Both the position numbers and the translations under genes were made by a program. Below, piece after piece: positions 24,899-35,094 of a stretch of DNA of 64,000 bases. Within the stretch, counting starts at the first letter, position 1, and the number at the start of each line of letters is the position of its first letter. The notes below the pieces were generated by a model. That model was not told the DNA's origin and made no database searches. It saw only the letters and a list, made by a program, of their open reading frames with translations. The DNA comes from Streptomyces capillispiralis. Its GTDB lineage: Bacteria > Actinomycetota > Actinomycetes > Streptomycetales > Streptomycetaceae. The stretch is taken from contig NZ_VIWV01000001.1 in assembly GCF_007829875.1 (NCBI RefSeq), forward strand, positions 3,318,501-3,382,500. The letters run 5' to 3'.

Positions 24899-27800
24899 TC
24901 AGACCTCTTCGACGCTGCTCGGCTCGCGCCGGGACAGGTCGATGCCAAGCTCCTCCGCAGCGCGGAAGACGTCCTCGTCGGTGTCACGCATCTCGATGGA
25001 CATACCGTCGCTGGACAGCACCTCCACGTTCAGGCACAGGGACTGCATCTCCTTGATGAGCACCTTGAAGGACTCGGGGATGCCGGGCTCGGGGATGTTC
25101 TCGCCCTTGACGATGGCCTCGTAGACCTTCACGCGGCCGGTGACGTCGTCGGACTTGATGGTCAGCAGCTCCTGGAGCGCGTAGGCGGCGCCGTACGCCT
25201 CGAGTGCCCACACCTCCATCTCGCCGAACCGCTGGCCACCGAACTGAGCCTTACCACCCAGCGGCTGCTGGGTGATCATGGAGTACGGACCGGTCGACCG
25301 CGCGTGCAGCTTGTCGTCGACCAGGTGGTGCAGCTTCAGGATGTACATGTAGCCGACCGAGATCGGCTCCGGGAACGGCTCACCCGAGCGGCCGTCGTAC
25401 AGCCTGGCCTTGCCGGACGGGAGCACCATGCGCTCGCCGTCGCGGTTCGGGATGGTGTGCTGCAGCAGACCCGCGAGCTCGTCCTCACGCGCACCGTCGA
25501 AGACCGGGGTGGCGACGTTGGTGCCGGGCTCGACCTGGTCGGCGCCGATGACCTGGAGGCGCTGCGCCCACTCCTCCGCGAGGCCGGAGACGTCCCAGCC
25601 GCGGCTGGCGAGCCAGCCGAGGTGGATCTCCAGGACCTGTCCCGGGTTCATTCGGGACGGCACACCCAGCGGGTTGAGGATGATGTCGACCGGGGTCCCG
25701 TCCTCGAGGAACGGCATGTCCTCGATGGGCAGGATCTTGGAGATGACGCCCTTGTTGCCGTGACGGCCGGCGAGCTTGTCACCGTCGGTGATCTTGCGCT
25801 TCTGCGCGACGTAGACGCGCACCAGCTGGTTCACACCGGGGGGAAGCTCGTCGCCCTCCTCGCGGTCGAAGACGCGCACGCCGATGACCTTGCCGATCTC
25901 GCCGTGCGGCACCTTCAGCGAGGTGTCACGGACCTCACGGGCCTTCTCACCGAAGATCGCGCGGAGCAGGCGCTCCTCGGGCGTCAGCTCGGTCTCGCCC
26001 TTGGGCGTGACCTTGCCGACGAGGATGTCACCGGCGACGACCTCGGCACCGATGCGGATGATGCCGCGCTCGTCGAGGTCGGCGAGGACCTCCTCGGAGA
26101 CGTTCGGGATGTCCCGGGTGATCTCCTCGGGGCCGAGCTTGGTGTCACGGGCGTCGACCTCGTGCTCCTCGATGTGGATCGAGGAGAGGACGTCGTCCTG
26201 CACGAGGCGCTGCGACAGGATGATCGCGTCCTCGTAGTTGTGACCCTCCCACGGCATGAACGCGACCAGCAGGTTCTTGCCGAGCGCCATCTCGCCGTTC
26301 TGGGTGGCCGGACCGTCGGCGAGGACCTGGCCCTCGATGACGCGGTCGCCCTCGTTGACGATGACCTTCTGGTTGACCGAGGTGCCCTGGTTGGACCGGG
26401 CGAACTTGGCCAGGCGGTACGTGATGTACGTGCCGTCGTCGTTGGCGGTGGTGATGTAGTCCGCGGAGACCTCCTGGACCACACCCGCCTTCTCGGCCTT
26501 GACCACGTCGCCGGCGTCGACGGCGGAGCGGTACTCCATGCCGGTGCCGACGAGCGGGGACTCGGAGCGGATCAGCGGCACGGCCTGACGCATCATGTTC
26601 GCGCCCATGAGGGCACGGTTGGCGTCGTCGTGCTCGAGGAAGGGGATCATGGCGGTCGCGACCGACACCATCTGGCGCGGCGAGACGTCCATGTAGTCGA
26701 CGTCGTCACCGGGGACGTAGTCGACCTCGCCGCCGCGGCGGCGGACCAGGATGCGGTTCTCGACGAACCGCATGTCGTCGTTGAGCGGCGCGTTGGCCTG
26801 CGCGATGACGAAGCGGTCCTCCTCGTCGGCGGTCAGGTAGTCGACCTCGTCGGTGACCTGGCCCTCGACGACCTTGCGGTACGGCGTCTCGATGAAACCG
26901 AACGGATTGATCCGGCCGTACGAGGCGAGCGAGCCGATCAGACCGATGTTCGGGCCTTCGGGCGTCTCGATCGGGCACATGCGGCCGTAGTGCGACGGGT
27001 GCACGTCGCGGACCTCGAAGCCGGCCCGCTCACGGGAGAGACCACCCGGGCCGAGGGCGTTGAGACGACGCTTGTGCGTCAGGCCCGACAGCGGGTTGTT
27101 CTGGTCCATGAACTGGGACAGCTGGCTGGTGCCGAAGAACTCCTTGATGGAGGCGACGACCGGCCGGATGTTGATCAGGGTCTGCGGCGTGATCGCCTCG
27201 ACGTCCTGGGTGGTCATGCGCTCGCGCACGACGCGCTCCATACGGGCGAGACCCGTACGGACCTGGTTCTGGATCAGCTCGCCGACGTTGCGGATGCGGC
27301 GGTTGCCGAAGTGGTCGATGTCGTCGGTCTCGACCATGATCGAGCGACCCGACTCGCCGACCGTCTCGGTCTCACCGGCGTGCAGCTTCACCAGGTACTT
27401 GATGGTGGCGATGATGTCGTCGGTGGTGAGCACGCCGGCGTCCAGCGGCTCGTCCCCGCCGAGCTTCTTGTTGACCTTGTAGCGGCCGACCTTGGCCAGG
27501 TCGTAGCGCTTGGGGTTGAAGTACAGGTTCTCGAGGAGCGTCTGCGCGGCCTCGCGCGTGGGGGGCTCGCCCGGACGCAGCTTGCGGTAGATGTCGAGCA
27601 GCGCGTCGTCCTGGCCCTGGGTGTGGTCCTTCTCCAGGGTGGCGCGCATGGACTCGTACTCGCCGAACTCCTCGAGGATCTGCTCGGTGGTCCAGCCGAG
27701 CGCCTTCAGGAGGACGGTGACGGACTGCTTGCGCTTGCGGTCGATGCGGACGCCGACCATGTCGCGCTTGTCGATCTCCATCTCCAGCCAGGCACCCCGG

Positions 27801-28384
27801 GACGGGATGATCTTGGCGGAGAAGATGTCCTTGTCGGACGTCTTGTCGATGCTGGAGTCGAAGTAGACACCCGGCGAACGGACCAGCTGCGACACCACGA
27901 CACGCTCGGTGCCGTTGATGACGAAGGTGCCCTTGTTCGTCATGAGCGGGAAGTCGCCCATGAAGACGGTCTGGGACTTGATCTCGCCGGTCTCGTTGTT
28001 GGTGAACTCGGCCGTGACGAAGAGCGGGGCGGCGTACGTGAAGTCGCGCTCCTTGCACTCGTCGATGGAGTTCTTCGGCGGCTCGAAGCGGTGGTCGCGG
28101 AAGGTCAGCGACATCGACCCGGAGAAGTCCTCGATCGGGGAGATCTCCTCGAAGATCTCCTCCAGACCGGACTTGGTGGGGACGTCCTGCCCGTTCTCGA
28201 GAGCCTCCTCGACGCGAGCCTTCCACGCGTCGTTGCCGAGCAGCCAGTCGAAGCTCTCGGTCTGCAGCGCGAGAAGGTTCGGAACCTCGAGGGGCTCCTT
28301 GATCTTTGCAAAGGAGATGCGCAGCGGGGCGGTGCTGGCAGCGTTGTTCGTATTCGCGGTCGAGGCGTTGCGCGAGGCGGCCAA
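24899..28384 (-). CDS. rpoB: RNA polymerase beta subunit
   Basis: Forms the active-site cleft with beta'. I chose the TTG at 28384: AAGGA lies 8 nt upstream and it gives 1161 residues, the known Streptomyces length. An ATG 10 codons earlier reads non-conserved sequence. The rifampicin pocket ([10 protein letters not shown] near 423-432, [14 protein letters not shown] near 435-448) is complete. Position 442 (E. coli 531) is Asn where Ser is usual; the codon reads AAC. H437, R440 and S433 are wild type. The C-terminus runs to [16 protein letters not shown]. Confidence 0.99.
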   Translation of the reverse strand: MAASRNASTANTNNAASTAPLRISFAKIKEPLEVPNLLALQTESFDWLLGNDAWKARVEEALENGQDVPTKSGLEEIFEEISPIEDFSGSMSLTFRDHRFEPPKNSIDECKERDFTYAAPLFVTAEFTNNETGEIKSQTVFMGDFPLMTNKGTFVINGTERVVVSQLVRSPGVYFDSSIDKTSDKDIFSAKIIPSRGAWLEMEIDKRDMVGVRIDRKRKQSVTVLLKALGWTTEQILEEFGEYESMRATLEKDHTQGQDDALLDIYRKLRPGEPPTREAAQTLLENLYFNPKRYDLAKVGRYKVNKKLGGDEPLDAGVLTTDDIIATIKYLVKLHAGETETVGESGRSIMVETDDIDHFGNRRIRNVGELIQNQVRTGLARMERVVRERMTTQDVEAITPQTLINIRPVVASIKEFFGTSQLSQFMDQNNPLSGLTHKRRLNALGPGGLSRERAGFEVRDVHPSHYGRMCPIETPEGPNIGLIGSLASYGRINPFGFIETPYRKVVEGQVTDEVDYLTADEEDRFVIAQANAPLNDDMRFVENRILVRRRGGEVDYVPGDDVDYMDVSPRQMVSVATAMIPFLEHDDANRALMGANMMRQAVPLIRSESPLVGTGMEYRSAVDAGDVVKAEKAGVVQEVSADYITTANDDGTYITYRLAKFARSNQGTSVNQKVIVNEGDRVIEGQVLADGPATQNGEMALGKNLLVAFMPWEGHNYEDAIILSQRLVQDDVLSSIHIEEHEVDARDTKLGPEEITRDIPNVSEEVLADLDERGIIRIGAEVVAGDILVGKVTPKGETELTPEERLLRAIFGEKAREVRDTSLKVPHGEIGKVIGVRVFDREEGDELPPGVNQLVRVYVAQKRKITDGDKLAGRHGNKGVISKILPIEDMPFLEDGTPVDIILNPLGVPSRMNPGQVLEIHLGWLASRGWDVSGLAEEWAQRLQVIGADQVEPGTNVATPVFDGAREDELAGLLQHTIPNRDGERMVLPSGKARLYDGRSGEPFPEPISVGYMYILKLHHLVDDKLHARSTGPYSMITQQPLGGKAQFGGQRFGEMEVWALEAYGAAYALQELLTIKSDDVTGRVKVYEAIVKGENIPEPGIPESFKVLIKEMQSLCLNVEVLSSDGMSIEMRDTDEDVFRAAEELGIDLSRREPSSVEEV

Positions 28385-28565
28385 GAGGGGGTCCTTCCGA
28401 GGGCTCGGACTCACTACGCGCGTACCGGCCCCCCACTGTGCACAGAGACAGAGTCCTCTGAATTGGTCAAAGGGCCAGCTCAGAGATCATCTGGTCGTCG
28501 GTGCTCGAGCGAGGGCATGCCCCTGGTGACGGGCAGGGGACAGCTAACAGGCAGCGCAAAGGGTC

Positions 28566-28594
28566 AGTGTAGCCACTTGGCACACTGATGTCCA
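28566..28594 (-). promoter_or_regulatory. rpoBC promoter candidate
   Basis: TGGACA (28589-28594), a 17-bp spacer, then TACACT (28566-28571): five of six matches at -35 and a TANNNT -10, as expected for HrdB. A direct promoter for rpoBC inside the rplL-rpoB gap is established for S. coelicolor; this specific site is my assignment. Confidence 0.55.
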
Positions 28595-28884
28595 GTGCGG
28601 TGTACGAGACCGGGTAGTGGCCCTCGTTGTTCTCAACTCCTGCGACAAGGCGCTGCCCTCAACGCACGTTGATACTGCCCTCTTTGCCGTCGATCCATGC
28701 CTCGGATTCGGATCCTTGTGACGACGCGTCCTGAGAATTGCGCGCTGCGTGCGGTTCGTCAAGGCCCCCTTGCCGTAACCGCCTGCCACCAGGCGAATCT
28801 TCGCGGCCCGTGGAGGCACAACGAAGATCACCCTACCCCCCGCCGTCCCGGGTGCAAGGCAGCCGCCGCCGGAGCCCCCGTACG

Positions 28885-28922
28885 CCGAAGAGCGACCACC
28901 CGGATGGATGATCGCTCTTCGG
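28885..28922 (-). terminator. Attenuator/terminator after rplL
   Basis: Perfect 11-bp arms CCGAAGAGCGA (28885-28895) and TCGCTCTTCGG (28912-28922), about 60 nt past the rplL stop. Probably a partial terminator that lowers read-through into rpoBC. Confidence 0.65.
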
Positions 28923-28981
28923 TGCTTACGCGTTACACGCCCGCTGGGGACGCGTGCCGGGCCCCGGGGGCCCGGAGGGTG

Positions 28982-29365
28982 TTACTTGACCTCGACGGAG
29001 GCGCCGGCGCCCTTGAGGGACTCGGCGGCCTTCTCGGCGGCGTCCTTGGCGACCTTCTCGAGGACGGGCTTCGGGGCGCCGTCCACGAGGTCCTTGGCCT
29101 CCTTCAGACCCAGGGAGGTCAGCTCACGCACGACCTTGATGACCTGGATCTTCTTGTCGCCGGCACCGGTGAGGATGACGTCGAACTCGTCCTTCTCCTC
29201 GGCGGCCTCGGCCGGGGCGGCCGGACCGGCCGGGCCCGCGACGGCCACGGCGGCGGCGGCGGTGACGTCGAACTTCTCCTCGAAGGCCTTCACGAACTCG
29301 GAGAGCTCGATGAGGGTCATCTCCTCGAACTGCGCGAGCAGGTCTTCCTGGCTGAGCTTCGCCAT
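28982..29365 (-). CDS. rplL: 50S ribosomal protein L7/L12
   Basis: Stalk protein that recruits translational GTPases. The 127-residue product has the N-terminal dimerisation domain ([20 protein letters not shown]), an Ala-rich hinge near 38-55 ([18 protein letters not shown]) and the globular C-terminal domain ([20 protein letters not shown]). The start at 29365 is preceded by GGA about 10 nt upstream. Pairs with rplJ. Confidence 0.98.
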   Translation of the reverse strand: MAKLSQEDLLAQFEEMTLIELSEFVKAFEEKFDVTAAAAVAVAGPAGPAAPAEAAEEKDEFDVILTGAGDKKIQVIKVVRELTSLGLKEAKDLVDGAPKPVLEKVAKDAAEKAAESLKGAGASVEVK

Positions 29366-29488
29366 GATGGCGGTCCTTCCACTAAATCGGCAGGTGCCGG
29401 ATGTACGGGGTGAGGCGGGCGTACGTCGGGCCCGCATCGACCCTCACCTCGTGCGGTTCACGCGGCGAGGATCGGAAAGCGAGCCGAA

Positions 29489-30019
29489 TTACTCGGCACC
29501 GCCCTGCTCGTCCTGCTTGGCACGGAGCGCGTCCACGGTGCGGACGAGCTTCGAGGGGAGCGCCTGGAAGAGCTGCGCAGTCTGGGTCTGCTTGCCCTTG
29601 AAAGCGCCCGCCAGCTTGGCGAGCAGAACCTCGCGGGACTCGAGGTCCGCAAGCTTCTTGATCTCGTCGGCGGACATCGCCTTGCCGTCAAGGACACCGC
29701 CCTTGATGACGAGATTCGGGTTGTCCTTGGCGAAGTCACGAAGACCCTTCGCCGACTCCACCGGGTCACCGGTGACGAAGGCGACTGCCGTCGGACCGTT
29801 GAACAGGTCGTCGAGCGTCGAGATCCCGGCCTCGTTGGCCGCAATCTTGGTCAGCGTGTTCTTCACCACGGCGTACTGGGCGTTCTCACCGAGCGAACGG
29901 CGCAGCTGCTTGAGCTGGGCCACGGTGAGACCGCGGTACTCGGTCAGCACGGCAGCGCTGGAGTTGCGGAACTGGTCCGTCAACTCGGCAACCGCGGCAG
30001 CCTTGTCGGGCCTCGCCAT
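29489..30019 (-). CDS. rplJ: 50S ribosomal protein L10
   Basis: L10 anchors L7/L12 dimers to the ribosome, and the L10-L12 complex usually represses its own mRNA through the leader. The 176-residue product starts [20 protein letters not shown] and keeps the RNA-binding [16 protein letters not shown] segment near 29-44. Its C-terminal helix ([13 protein letters not shown]) binds L7/L12. The frame is open upstream but that is leader sequence. Confidence 0.97.
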   Translation of the reverse strand: MARPDKAAAVAELTDQFRNSSAAVLTEYRGLTVAQLKQLRRSLGENAQYAVVKNTLTKIAANEAGISTLDDLFNGPTAVAFVTGDPVESAKGLRDFAKDNPNLVIKGGVLDGKAMSADEIKKLADLESREVLLAKLAGAFKGKQTQTAQLFQALPSKLVRTVDALRAKQDEQGGAE

Positions 30020-30300
30020 AGAGCCTCGGCCTCCTTCCGGGTGATTCGGACCGCGCGGACCCGAAGGAGGACTGGGAAAAACGAAACGCCCCGAGCGCAG
30101 GCGCACGGGGCGAAGCTCAACCGGTTGCTCGCGTGCTCGGGGCAGCGAACTCCGGGAACTCTTCCACTGTCACCTGCGCGGGTCGTCCGCAGTTCAGCGG
30201 ATCCTTCGGCCACCGCGAACTCTGACGAGCACACGGCAACGACCAGCGGTCTTTGGCTTCTGTGGAAGAGTACGTGAACGGATCGGCGTCAAGCAAATCG
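30020..30300 (-). promoter_or_regulatory. rplJL promoter and L10 leader
   Basis: TTGCTT (30291-30296), an 18-bp spacer and TACTCT (30267-30272) form a plausible HrdB promoter. The resulting leader of about 240 nt fits the length of known L10 autoregulatory leaders, although I did not fold the kink-turn structure. The rest of the gap to 30560 shows no gene. Confidence 0.5.
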
Positions 30301-30560
30301 GCCGATCGGGAGCATCGGGAGCGGAGGTCCAACGTGTCCTCCGCCGGCGGGGCCACGACCTCGGCCCCGGCCCCGTAATCGGAGGAGGTCGCCGCCCCCT
30401 CATCGTGCCCTGGGGCATCTTCACGCCGACGACCTTCGTCGTCTCGCTCCGCGTCTGGGCCCCTGCGCCCCCGCCGAACCGGCTGCCGCCCTCATGTCGC
30501 CGTCGCCGCCCAGGGCCCGGGAACGGTGGCCCACCCCCGTGACACCGGCGTACGCAAAAG

Positions 30561-30594
30561 CCCGTCCCCGCGCCTCGGTGGGCGCGGGGACGGG
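30561..30594 (-). terminator. rplKA terminator
   Basis: Perfect 14-bp arms (30561-30574 and 30581-30594) with a 6-nt loop, followed in the sense direction by CTTTTG. A classical intrinsic terminator about 40 nt past the rplA stop. Confidence 0.88.
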
Positions 30595-30632
30595 CGGACA
30601 CTGCACGGGGCCGGTCATCCGGCCCACCCGGC

Positions 30633-31358
30633 TCAGACGGCGGCCGGGTCCTCCTCGACGAGGAGGTTGCGGGTGCGGTTGGAGTCGAGCGGAATGCCGG
30701 GGCCCATCGTGGTGCTGATGGCGGCCTTCTTGATGTAACGACCCTTGGCGGCCGACGGCTTCAGACGGAGGATCTCCTCCAGCGCCGCGGCGTAGTTCTC
30801 CACCAGCTTGGTGTCGTCGAACGACGTCTTGCCGATGATGAAGTGCAGGTTCGAGTGCTTGTCGACGCGGAACTCGATCTTGCCGCCCTTGATGTCGTTG
30901 ACGGCCTTGGTGACGTCCGGGGTCACGGTGCCGGTCTTCGGGTTCGGCATCAGACCACGGGGACCGAGCACGCGGCCGAGGCGGCCGACCTTGCCCATGA
31001 GGTCCGGGGTGGCGACGACGGCGTCGAAGTCCAGACGGCCCTTCGACACCTCGTCGATCAGCTCGTCGGCGCCGACGATGTCGGCGCCCGCGGCACGCGC
31101 GGCCTCGGCACGGTCACCGGTCGCGAAGACCAGGACCCGGGCGGTCTTACCGGTGCCGTGCGGGAGGTTCACGGTGCCACGGACCATCTGGTCGGCCTTG
31201 CGCGGGTCGACACCCAGACGGAAGGCGACCTCGACGGTGCCGTCGAACTTGGTCGTGGACGTCTCCTTGGCGAGACGGACGGCCTCGAGCGGGGCGTACA
31301 GCTTCTCCCGGTCGATCTTGGCGTCCGCAGCGCGGAGAGACTTGCTGCGCTTGCTCAC
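30633..31358 (-). CDS. rplA: 50S ribosomal protein L1
   Basis: L1 forms the mobile stalk that moves deacylated tRNA out. The 241-residue product starts at the GTG at 31358 (GGAG 7 nt upstream), reading [19 protein letters not shown]. The family signature [21 protein letters not shown] is near 168-188, and [15 protein letters not shown] near 145. Sits 82 nt after rplK. Confidence 0.98.
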   Translation of the reverse strand: MSKRSKSLRAADAKIDREKLYAPLEAVRLAKETSTTKFDGTVEVAFRLGVDPRKADQMVRGTVNLPHGTGKTARVLVFATGDRAEAARAAGADIVGADELIDEVSKGRLDFDAVVATPDLMGKVGRLGRVLGPRGLMPNPKTGTVTPDVTKAVNDIKGGKIEFRVDKHSNLHFIIGKTSFDDTKLVENYAAALEEILRLKPSAAKGRYIKKAAISTTMGPGIPLDSNRTRNLLVEEDPAAV

Positions 31359-31440
31359 TGAAAGCTCCTGTGGATTCTGAGGAGTCGTGGTCCGGGCCGA
31401 GCCGACCCTTCCACTACTGCTTGGCTTACGGGGGTGGAGG

Positions 31441-31875
31441 TCAGCCCTCGACCGTGACGCCCATGGAACGGGCGGTGCCGGCGATGATCTTCTCGGCGGC
31501 GTCCAGGTCGTTGGCGTTGAGGTCGGGCATCTTGGTGGTGGCGATCTCACGGACCTGATCGCGGGTGATCTTCGCGACCTTGGTCTTGTGCGGCTCGCCG
31601 GAGCCCTTCTCCACGCCCGCGGCCTTGAGGATCATCTTCGCGGCCGGCGGGGTCTTGGTGATGAAGGTGAAGGAACGGTCCTCGTAGACCGTGATCTCCA
31701 CCGGGATGACCCAGCCGCGCTGCGACTCGGTCGCGGCGTTGTAGGCCTTGCAGAACTCCATGATGTTCACGCCGTGCTGGCCCAGCGCGGGGCCGACCGG
31801 CGGGGCCGGGTTCGCGGCACCGGCCTGGATCTGGAGCTTGATGAGCCCCGTGACCTTCTTCTTCTTGGGAGGCAT
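31441..31875 (-). CDS. rplK: 50S ribosomal protein L11
   Basis: L11 forms the GTPase-associated centre with 23S rRNA, and is the thiostrepton site and needed for RelA stringent signalling. The 144-residue product is full length. The N-terminal [20 protein letters not shown] (near 25-44) carries the prolines of the thiostrepton pocket. First gene of rplKA. Confidence 0.98.
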   Translation of the reverse strand: MPPKKKKVTGLIKLQIQAGAANPAPPVGPALGQHGVNIMEFCKAYNAATESQRGWVIPVEITVYEDRSFTFITKTPPAAKMILKAAGVEKGSGEPHKTKVAKITRDQVREIATTKMPDLNANDLDAAEKIIAGTARSMGVTVEG

Positions 31876-31979
31876 GGCTCTCCGGGTCCTTTCGATTCGG
31901 GTCCTGCCTGCGAACGGGGGACAACCCGGACGCAGGCATACCGCACAACGATAACGGGTATGGATGCGCGGCCAAAAAC

Positions 31980-32023
31980 CGAGCAGGTCAGGCGGACGCT
32001 CACGCGCCTGCCTGACCTGCTCG
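31980..32023 (-). terminator. secE-nusG terminator
   Basis: Perfect 14-bp arms CGAGCAGGTCAGGC (31980-31993) and GCCTGACCTGCTCG (32010-32023), followed in the sense direction by GTTTTTGG. An intrinsic terminator 21 nt past the nusG stop. Confidence 0.9.
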
Positions 32024-32043
32024 GACGCTGTGTGCCAGAAGAA

Positions 32044-32901
32044 CTAGTTCTTCTGGATCTGGTCGAAGGAGAGCTCGACCGGCGTCTCGCGGCCGAAGAT
32101 CTCCACCAGGCCCTTGACCTTCTTGGAGTCGGGGTTGATCTCGTTGATGGTCGCCTGCAGCGTGGCGAACGGGCCGTCGGTGACGGTGACCGAGTCACCG
32201 ACCTCGAAGTCCAGCACCTGGACCTCGACCTTGCGCTGCGGGGCCGGCTTGCCCTCGGCTTCGGCGGCCTCGCGGGCGGCCTTCTCCTCGGCCTCCGGGG
32301 CGAGCATCTTGACGATCTCGTCCAGCGTCAGCGGGTACGGGTCGTAGGCGTTGCCCACGAAGCCGGTGACGCCGGGGGTGTTGCGGACGACACCCCAGGA
32401 CTCGTTCGTCAGGTCCATGCGGACCAGGACGTAGCCCGGGAGCTTGTTCTGCTTGATCGTCTTGCGGTCGCCGTTCTTGATCTGGACGACCTCTTCCTGC
32501 GGCACCTCGGCCTGGAAGATGTAGTCCTCGACGTTCAGCGAGACGGCGCGCTGCTCCAGGTTGGTCTTCACCCGGTTCTCGTAGCCCGCGTAGGTGTGGA
32601 TGACGTACCACTCGCCGGGCAGCGTCCGCAGTTCCTCGCGGAGCTTCTCCACGGGGTCGCGGTCGTCCTGGGGCTCCTCGGCCGCTTCCTCGGTCTCGGC
32701 GTCAGCGTCGGCGTCGGCCTCGGCGTCAGCGGCCTCGTCGGGGGCGGTCTCGTCCGCGGCGGTGTCGGCAGCCTCGGCGGGGGCCTCGGTGTCCTCGGTG
32801 TCCTCGATGTCCGCGCCCTCGACGGCGTCGAGCGCGTCCTCGGCGGACTCGGCGCCATCGCCGCGAGGCTCAACGGCGTCGTTCACGTTCGGGTCAGACA
32901 C
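32044..32901 (-). CDS. nusG: Transcription termination/antitermination factor NusG
   Basis: Binds RNA polymerase and couples to the ribosome via S10 or to Rho. The 285-residue product has a long acidic low-complexity N-terminus (1 to about 90; [20 protein letters not shown]), usual in streptomycetes. The NGN domain follows ([20 protein letters not shown] near 97-116; [11 protein letters not shown]), then the KOW domain ([20 protein letters not shown]). It follows secE after 80 nt. Confidence 0.97.
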   Translation of the reverse strand: MSDPNVNDAVEPRGDGAESAEDALDAVEGADIEDTEDTEAPAEAADTAADETAPDEAADAEADADADAETEEAAEEPQDDRDPVEKLREELRTLPGEWYVIHTYAGYENRVKTNLEQRAVSLNVEDYIFQAEVPQEEVVQIKNGDRKTIKQNKLPGYVLVRMDLTNESWGVVRNTPGVTGFVGNAYDPYPLTLDEIVKMLAPEAEEKAAREAAEAEGKPAPQRKVEVQVLDFEVGDSVTVTDGPFATLQATINEINPDSKKVKGLVEIFGRETPVELSFDQIQKN

Positions 32902-32947
32902 GGTGGCTGCTTCTTCCTGGATACAGAGGGGTGGAACACGCGAAAGG

Positions 32948-32968
32948 AGCGCCGAGTCCCTCGGCGCT
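32948..32968 (-). promoter_or_regulatory. secE-nusG intercistronic hairpin
   Basis: Perfect 9-bp arms AGCGCCGAG (32948-32956) and CTCGGCGCT (32960-32968) with a 3-nt loop, followed in the sense direction by CCTTTCG. Lies 14 nt past secE, so it may attenuate or process the transcript ahead of nusG. Confidence 0.5.
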
Positions 32969-32981
32969 CTTCGCTTTCGGC

Positions 32982-33269
32982 TCAGCCGAAGACGTACTTG
33001 GCGGCGTTGCTGAGGCCATAGTCGATCAGGGTGACCAGGCCGATCATCAGCACCACGAAGATGATCACTGCGGTCGTGTACGACGTCAGCTGGTTGCGGG
33101 TCGGCCAGACGACCTTGCGGAGTTCCGCGACGATCTGGCGGTAGAAGAGCGCGAGGCGCTTCAGCGGACCCTTCTTGGCCCGCTTGCCGCCCTTGCGGGT
33201 CTTCTTCTGGGAGTCCGGCGCTTCGTCCTCGGCATCAGGCATGTCGATGGAGCCCACGGCGTCCGTCAC
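32982..33269 (-). CDS. secE: Preprotein translocase subunit SecE
   Basis: Clamp subunit of the SecYEG protein-export channel. The 95-residue product has a charged N-terminus with a basic patch ([13 protein letters not shown]), the conserved amphipathic segment ([20 protein letters not shown] near 44-63) and one membrane helix ([20 protein letters not shown]). Upstream is tRNA-Trp, the usual streptomycete order. Confidence 0.96.
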   Translation of the reverse strand: MTDAVGSIDMPDAEDEAPDSQKKTRKGGKRAKKGPLKRLALFYRQIVAELRKVVWPTRNQLTSYTTAVIIFVVLMIGLVTLIDYGLSNAAKYVFG

Positions 33270-33377
33270 TCGTCCTCACCTGATTCCGGGTCGTGGCCGT
33301 GCCGCGCCCGGTCTGAGCCGCACGGCGGTGCATTGCTGTACGTACATGCGCACACATCCTGGCGAAGGTGTGTGTAG

Positions 33378-33450
33378 CAGGGCCGGAGGGACTTGAACCC
33401 CCAACCGCTGGTTTTGGAGACCAGTGCTCTACCAATTGAGCTACGACCCT
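33378..33450 (-). tRNA. tRNA-Trp (CCA)
   Basis: Cloverleaf with a 7-bp acceptor (AGGGTCG pairing with CGGCCCT), D-arm GCTCAATTGGTAGAGC, anticodon loop CTCCAAA with anticodon CCA, and T-arm GGGGGTTCAAGTCCCTC. Discriminator G as expected for Trp. The CCA end is not encoded. Confidence 0.96.
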
Positions 33451-33744
33451 TTGTGTGTCCCCCAACGTACCGCATCCGACCGGATGCTTGGTGTGCACCG
33501 GCTGAGCGCGGGCCGCTGAAGGCCAACGAGGTGAGAGTGTACGTGTTCCCGGGCCGGGCGTCGAACAGAAAGTGCCCGTGAGGAGCCGTCCCGGCGCGGG
33601 ATCGGCGGAACCTTGGCGGAAGATCGACCTGGCCACGCGGTTCCCGCCGGGGCGATCCGGACTGGTGTTCAGCCATTTGCCCGGTCCTGTTCAGTCTGTG
33701 AAACCCCCGTGCCGCGTGGGTTTCCGGTCTGAAACGATGGGCCC

Positions 33745-34971
33745 ATGAGCGCTGCAACCCCTCCCACCGAGCGCCGGGTCTCCGCCCGAGTCGGCGCGAT
33801 CTCCGAGTCCGCCACCCTCGCCGTGGACGCCAAGGCCAAGGCCCTCAAGGCCGCCGGGCGTCCGGTGATCGGCTTCGGCGCCGGTGAACCCGACTTCCCG
33901 ACGCCGGACTACATCGTCGAGGCCGCGATCGAGGCCTGCAAGAACCCCAAGTTCCACCGCTACACCCCGGCCGGCGGCCTGCCCGAGCTGAAGGCCGCGA
34001 TCGCCGCCAAGACGCTGCGCGACTCCGGCTACGAGGTCGACCCGTCCCAGATCCTGGTGACCAACGGCGGCAAGCAGGCCATCTACGAGGCCTTCGCCGC
34101 CATCCTCGACCCGGGCGACGAGGTCATCGTCCCGGCGCCGTACTGGACGACGTACCCCGAGTCGATCCGGCTGGCCGGCGGTGTCCCGGTCGACGTCGTC
34201 GCCGACGAGTCGACCGGCTACCGCGTGAGCGTGGAGCAGCTGGAGGCGGCCCGCACCGAGAAGACGAAGGTCGTCCTGTTCGTCTCCCCGTCCAACCCGA
34301 CCGGCGCCGTCTACGGCGAGGCCGAGACCGAGGCGATCGGCCGCTGGGCCGCCGAGCACGGCCTGTGGGTGATGACGGACGAGATCTACGAGCACCTGGT
34401 CTACGGCGACGCCGTCTCGGTGTCCCTGCCCGCGCTCCTGCCCGAGCTGCGCGACAAGTGCATCGTGGTCAACGGCGTCGCGAAGACGTACGCGATGACC
34501 GGCTGGCGGGTCGGCTGGATCATCGGCCCGAAGGACGTGGTGAAGGCCGCGACCAACCTGCAGTCGCACGCCACCTCGAACGTCTCCAACGTGGCCCAGG
34601 CGGCGGCGCTCGCCGCCGTCTCCGGCGACCTGGACGCCGTCGCGACCATGCGCGAGGCCTTCGACCGGCGCCGCAGGACCATCGTGCGGATGCTCAACGA
34701 GATCGACGGCGTGGTCTGCCCCGAGCCCGAGGGCGCGTTCTACGCCTACCCCTCGGTGAAGGCGCTGATCGGCAAGGAGATCCGCGGACGGCGGCCGCAG
34801 GACTCGGTCGAGCTGGCCGCGCTGATCCTGGAGGAGGCCGAGGTCGCGGTGGTGCCCGGTGAGGCGTTCGGCACACCCGGCTACCTGCGGCTGTCGTACG
34901 CGCTCGGTGACGAGGACCTCGTCGAGGGCGTGAGCCGGATCCAGAAGCTGCTCGCGGAGGCGCGGGACTGA
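33745..34971 (+). CDS. aspC: Aspartate aminotransferase (class I PLP)
   Basis: Transfers the amino group between aspartate and 2-oxoglutarate in the cytoplasm. The 408-residue fold-type I enzyme has the PLP lysine K247 in [16 protein letters not shown], the SPSNPTG motif near 181-187, the [15 protein letters not shown] substrate region near 73, and the C-terminal arginine in GYLRLSYAL. Monocistronic, with a strong terminator after it. The 294-bp gap to tRNA-Trp must hold divergent promoters but I could not assign them. Confidence 0.95.
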   Translation: MSAATPPTERRVSARVGAISESATLAVDAKAKALKAAGRPVIGFGAGEPDFPTPDYIVEAAIEACKNPKFHRYTPAGGLPELKAAIAAKTLRDSGYEVDPSQILVTNGGKQAIYEAFAAILDPGDEVIVPAPYWTTYPESIRLAGGVPVDVVADESTGYRVSVEQLEAARTEKTKVVLFVSPSNPTGAVYGEAETEAIGRWAAEHGLWVMTDEIYEHLVYGDAVSVSLPALLPELRDKCIVVNGVAKTYAMTGWRVGWIIGPKDVVKAATNLQSHATSNVSNVAQAAALAAVSGDLDAVATMREAFDRRRRTIVRMLNEIDGVVCPEPEGAFYAYPSVKALIGKEIRGRRPQDSVELAALILEEAEVAVVPGEAFGTPGYLRLSYALGDEDLVEGVSRIQKLLAEARD

Positions 34972-34987
34972 CGTCCTCCCACCGCCG

Positions 34988-35020
34988 CAGGGGCGCCCGG
35001 GTTCCTCCCGGGCGCCCCTG
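34988..35020 (+). terminator. aspC terminator
   Basis: Perfect 14-bp arms (34988-35001 and 35007-35020) with a 5-nt loop, 17 nt past the aspC stop and ahead of the adenosine deaminase gene. Confidence 0.85.
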
Positions 35021-35094
35021 TGCGTGTGTGCGAGCAAGACCACGAAAGGGGAAAGCGCTACCGGGACGGGCGGGACGTGCGGCAGGATCGGCGA

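Larger units (their letters stand above)
28385..28981 (-). promoter_or_regulatory. rplL-rpoB intergenic region
   Basis: About 600 bp with no supported gene. It holds the post-rplL hairpin (28885-28922) and a good candidate rpoBC promoter (28566-28594), leaving a leader of roughly 180 nt before the TTG start. This fits rpoBC being expressed partly by read-through from rplJL and partly from its own promoter. Confidence 0.6.

Noticed and set aside
24836-28588. A very long open frame on the plus strand opposite rpoB, and a similar one opposite rpoC
   Set aside because: High-GC codon bias leaves antisense frames open. The products are Leu/Asp/Val/Arg-rich with no domain, and the minus-strand genes are certain.
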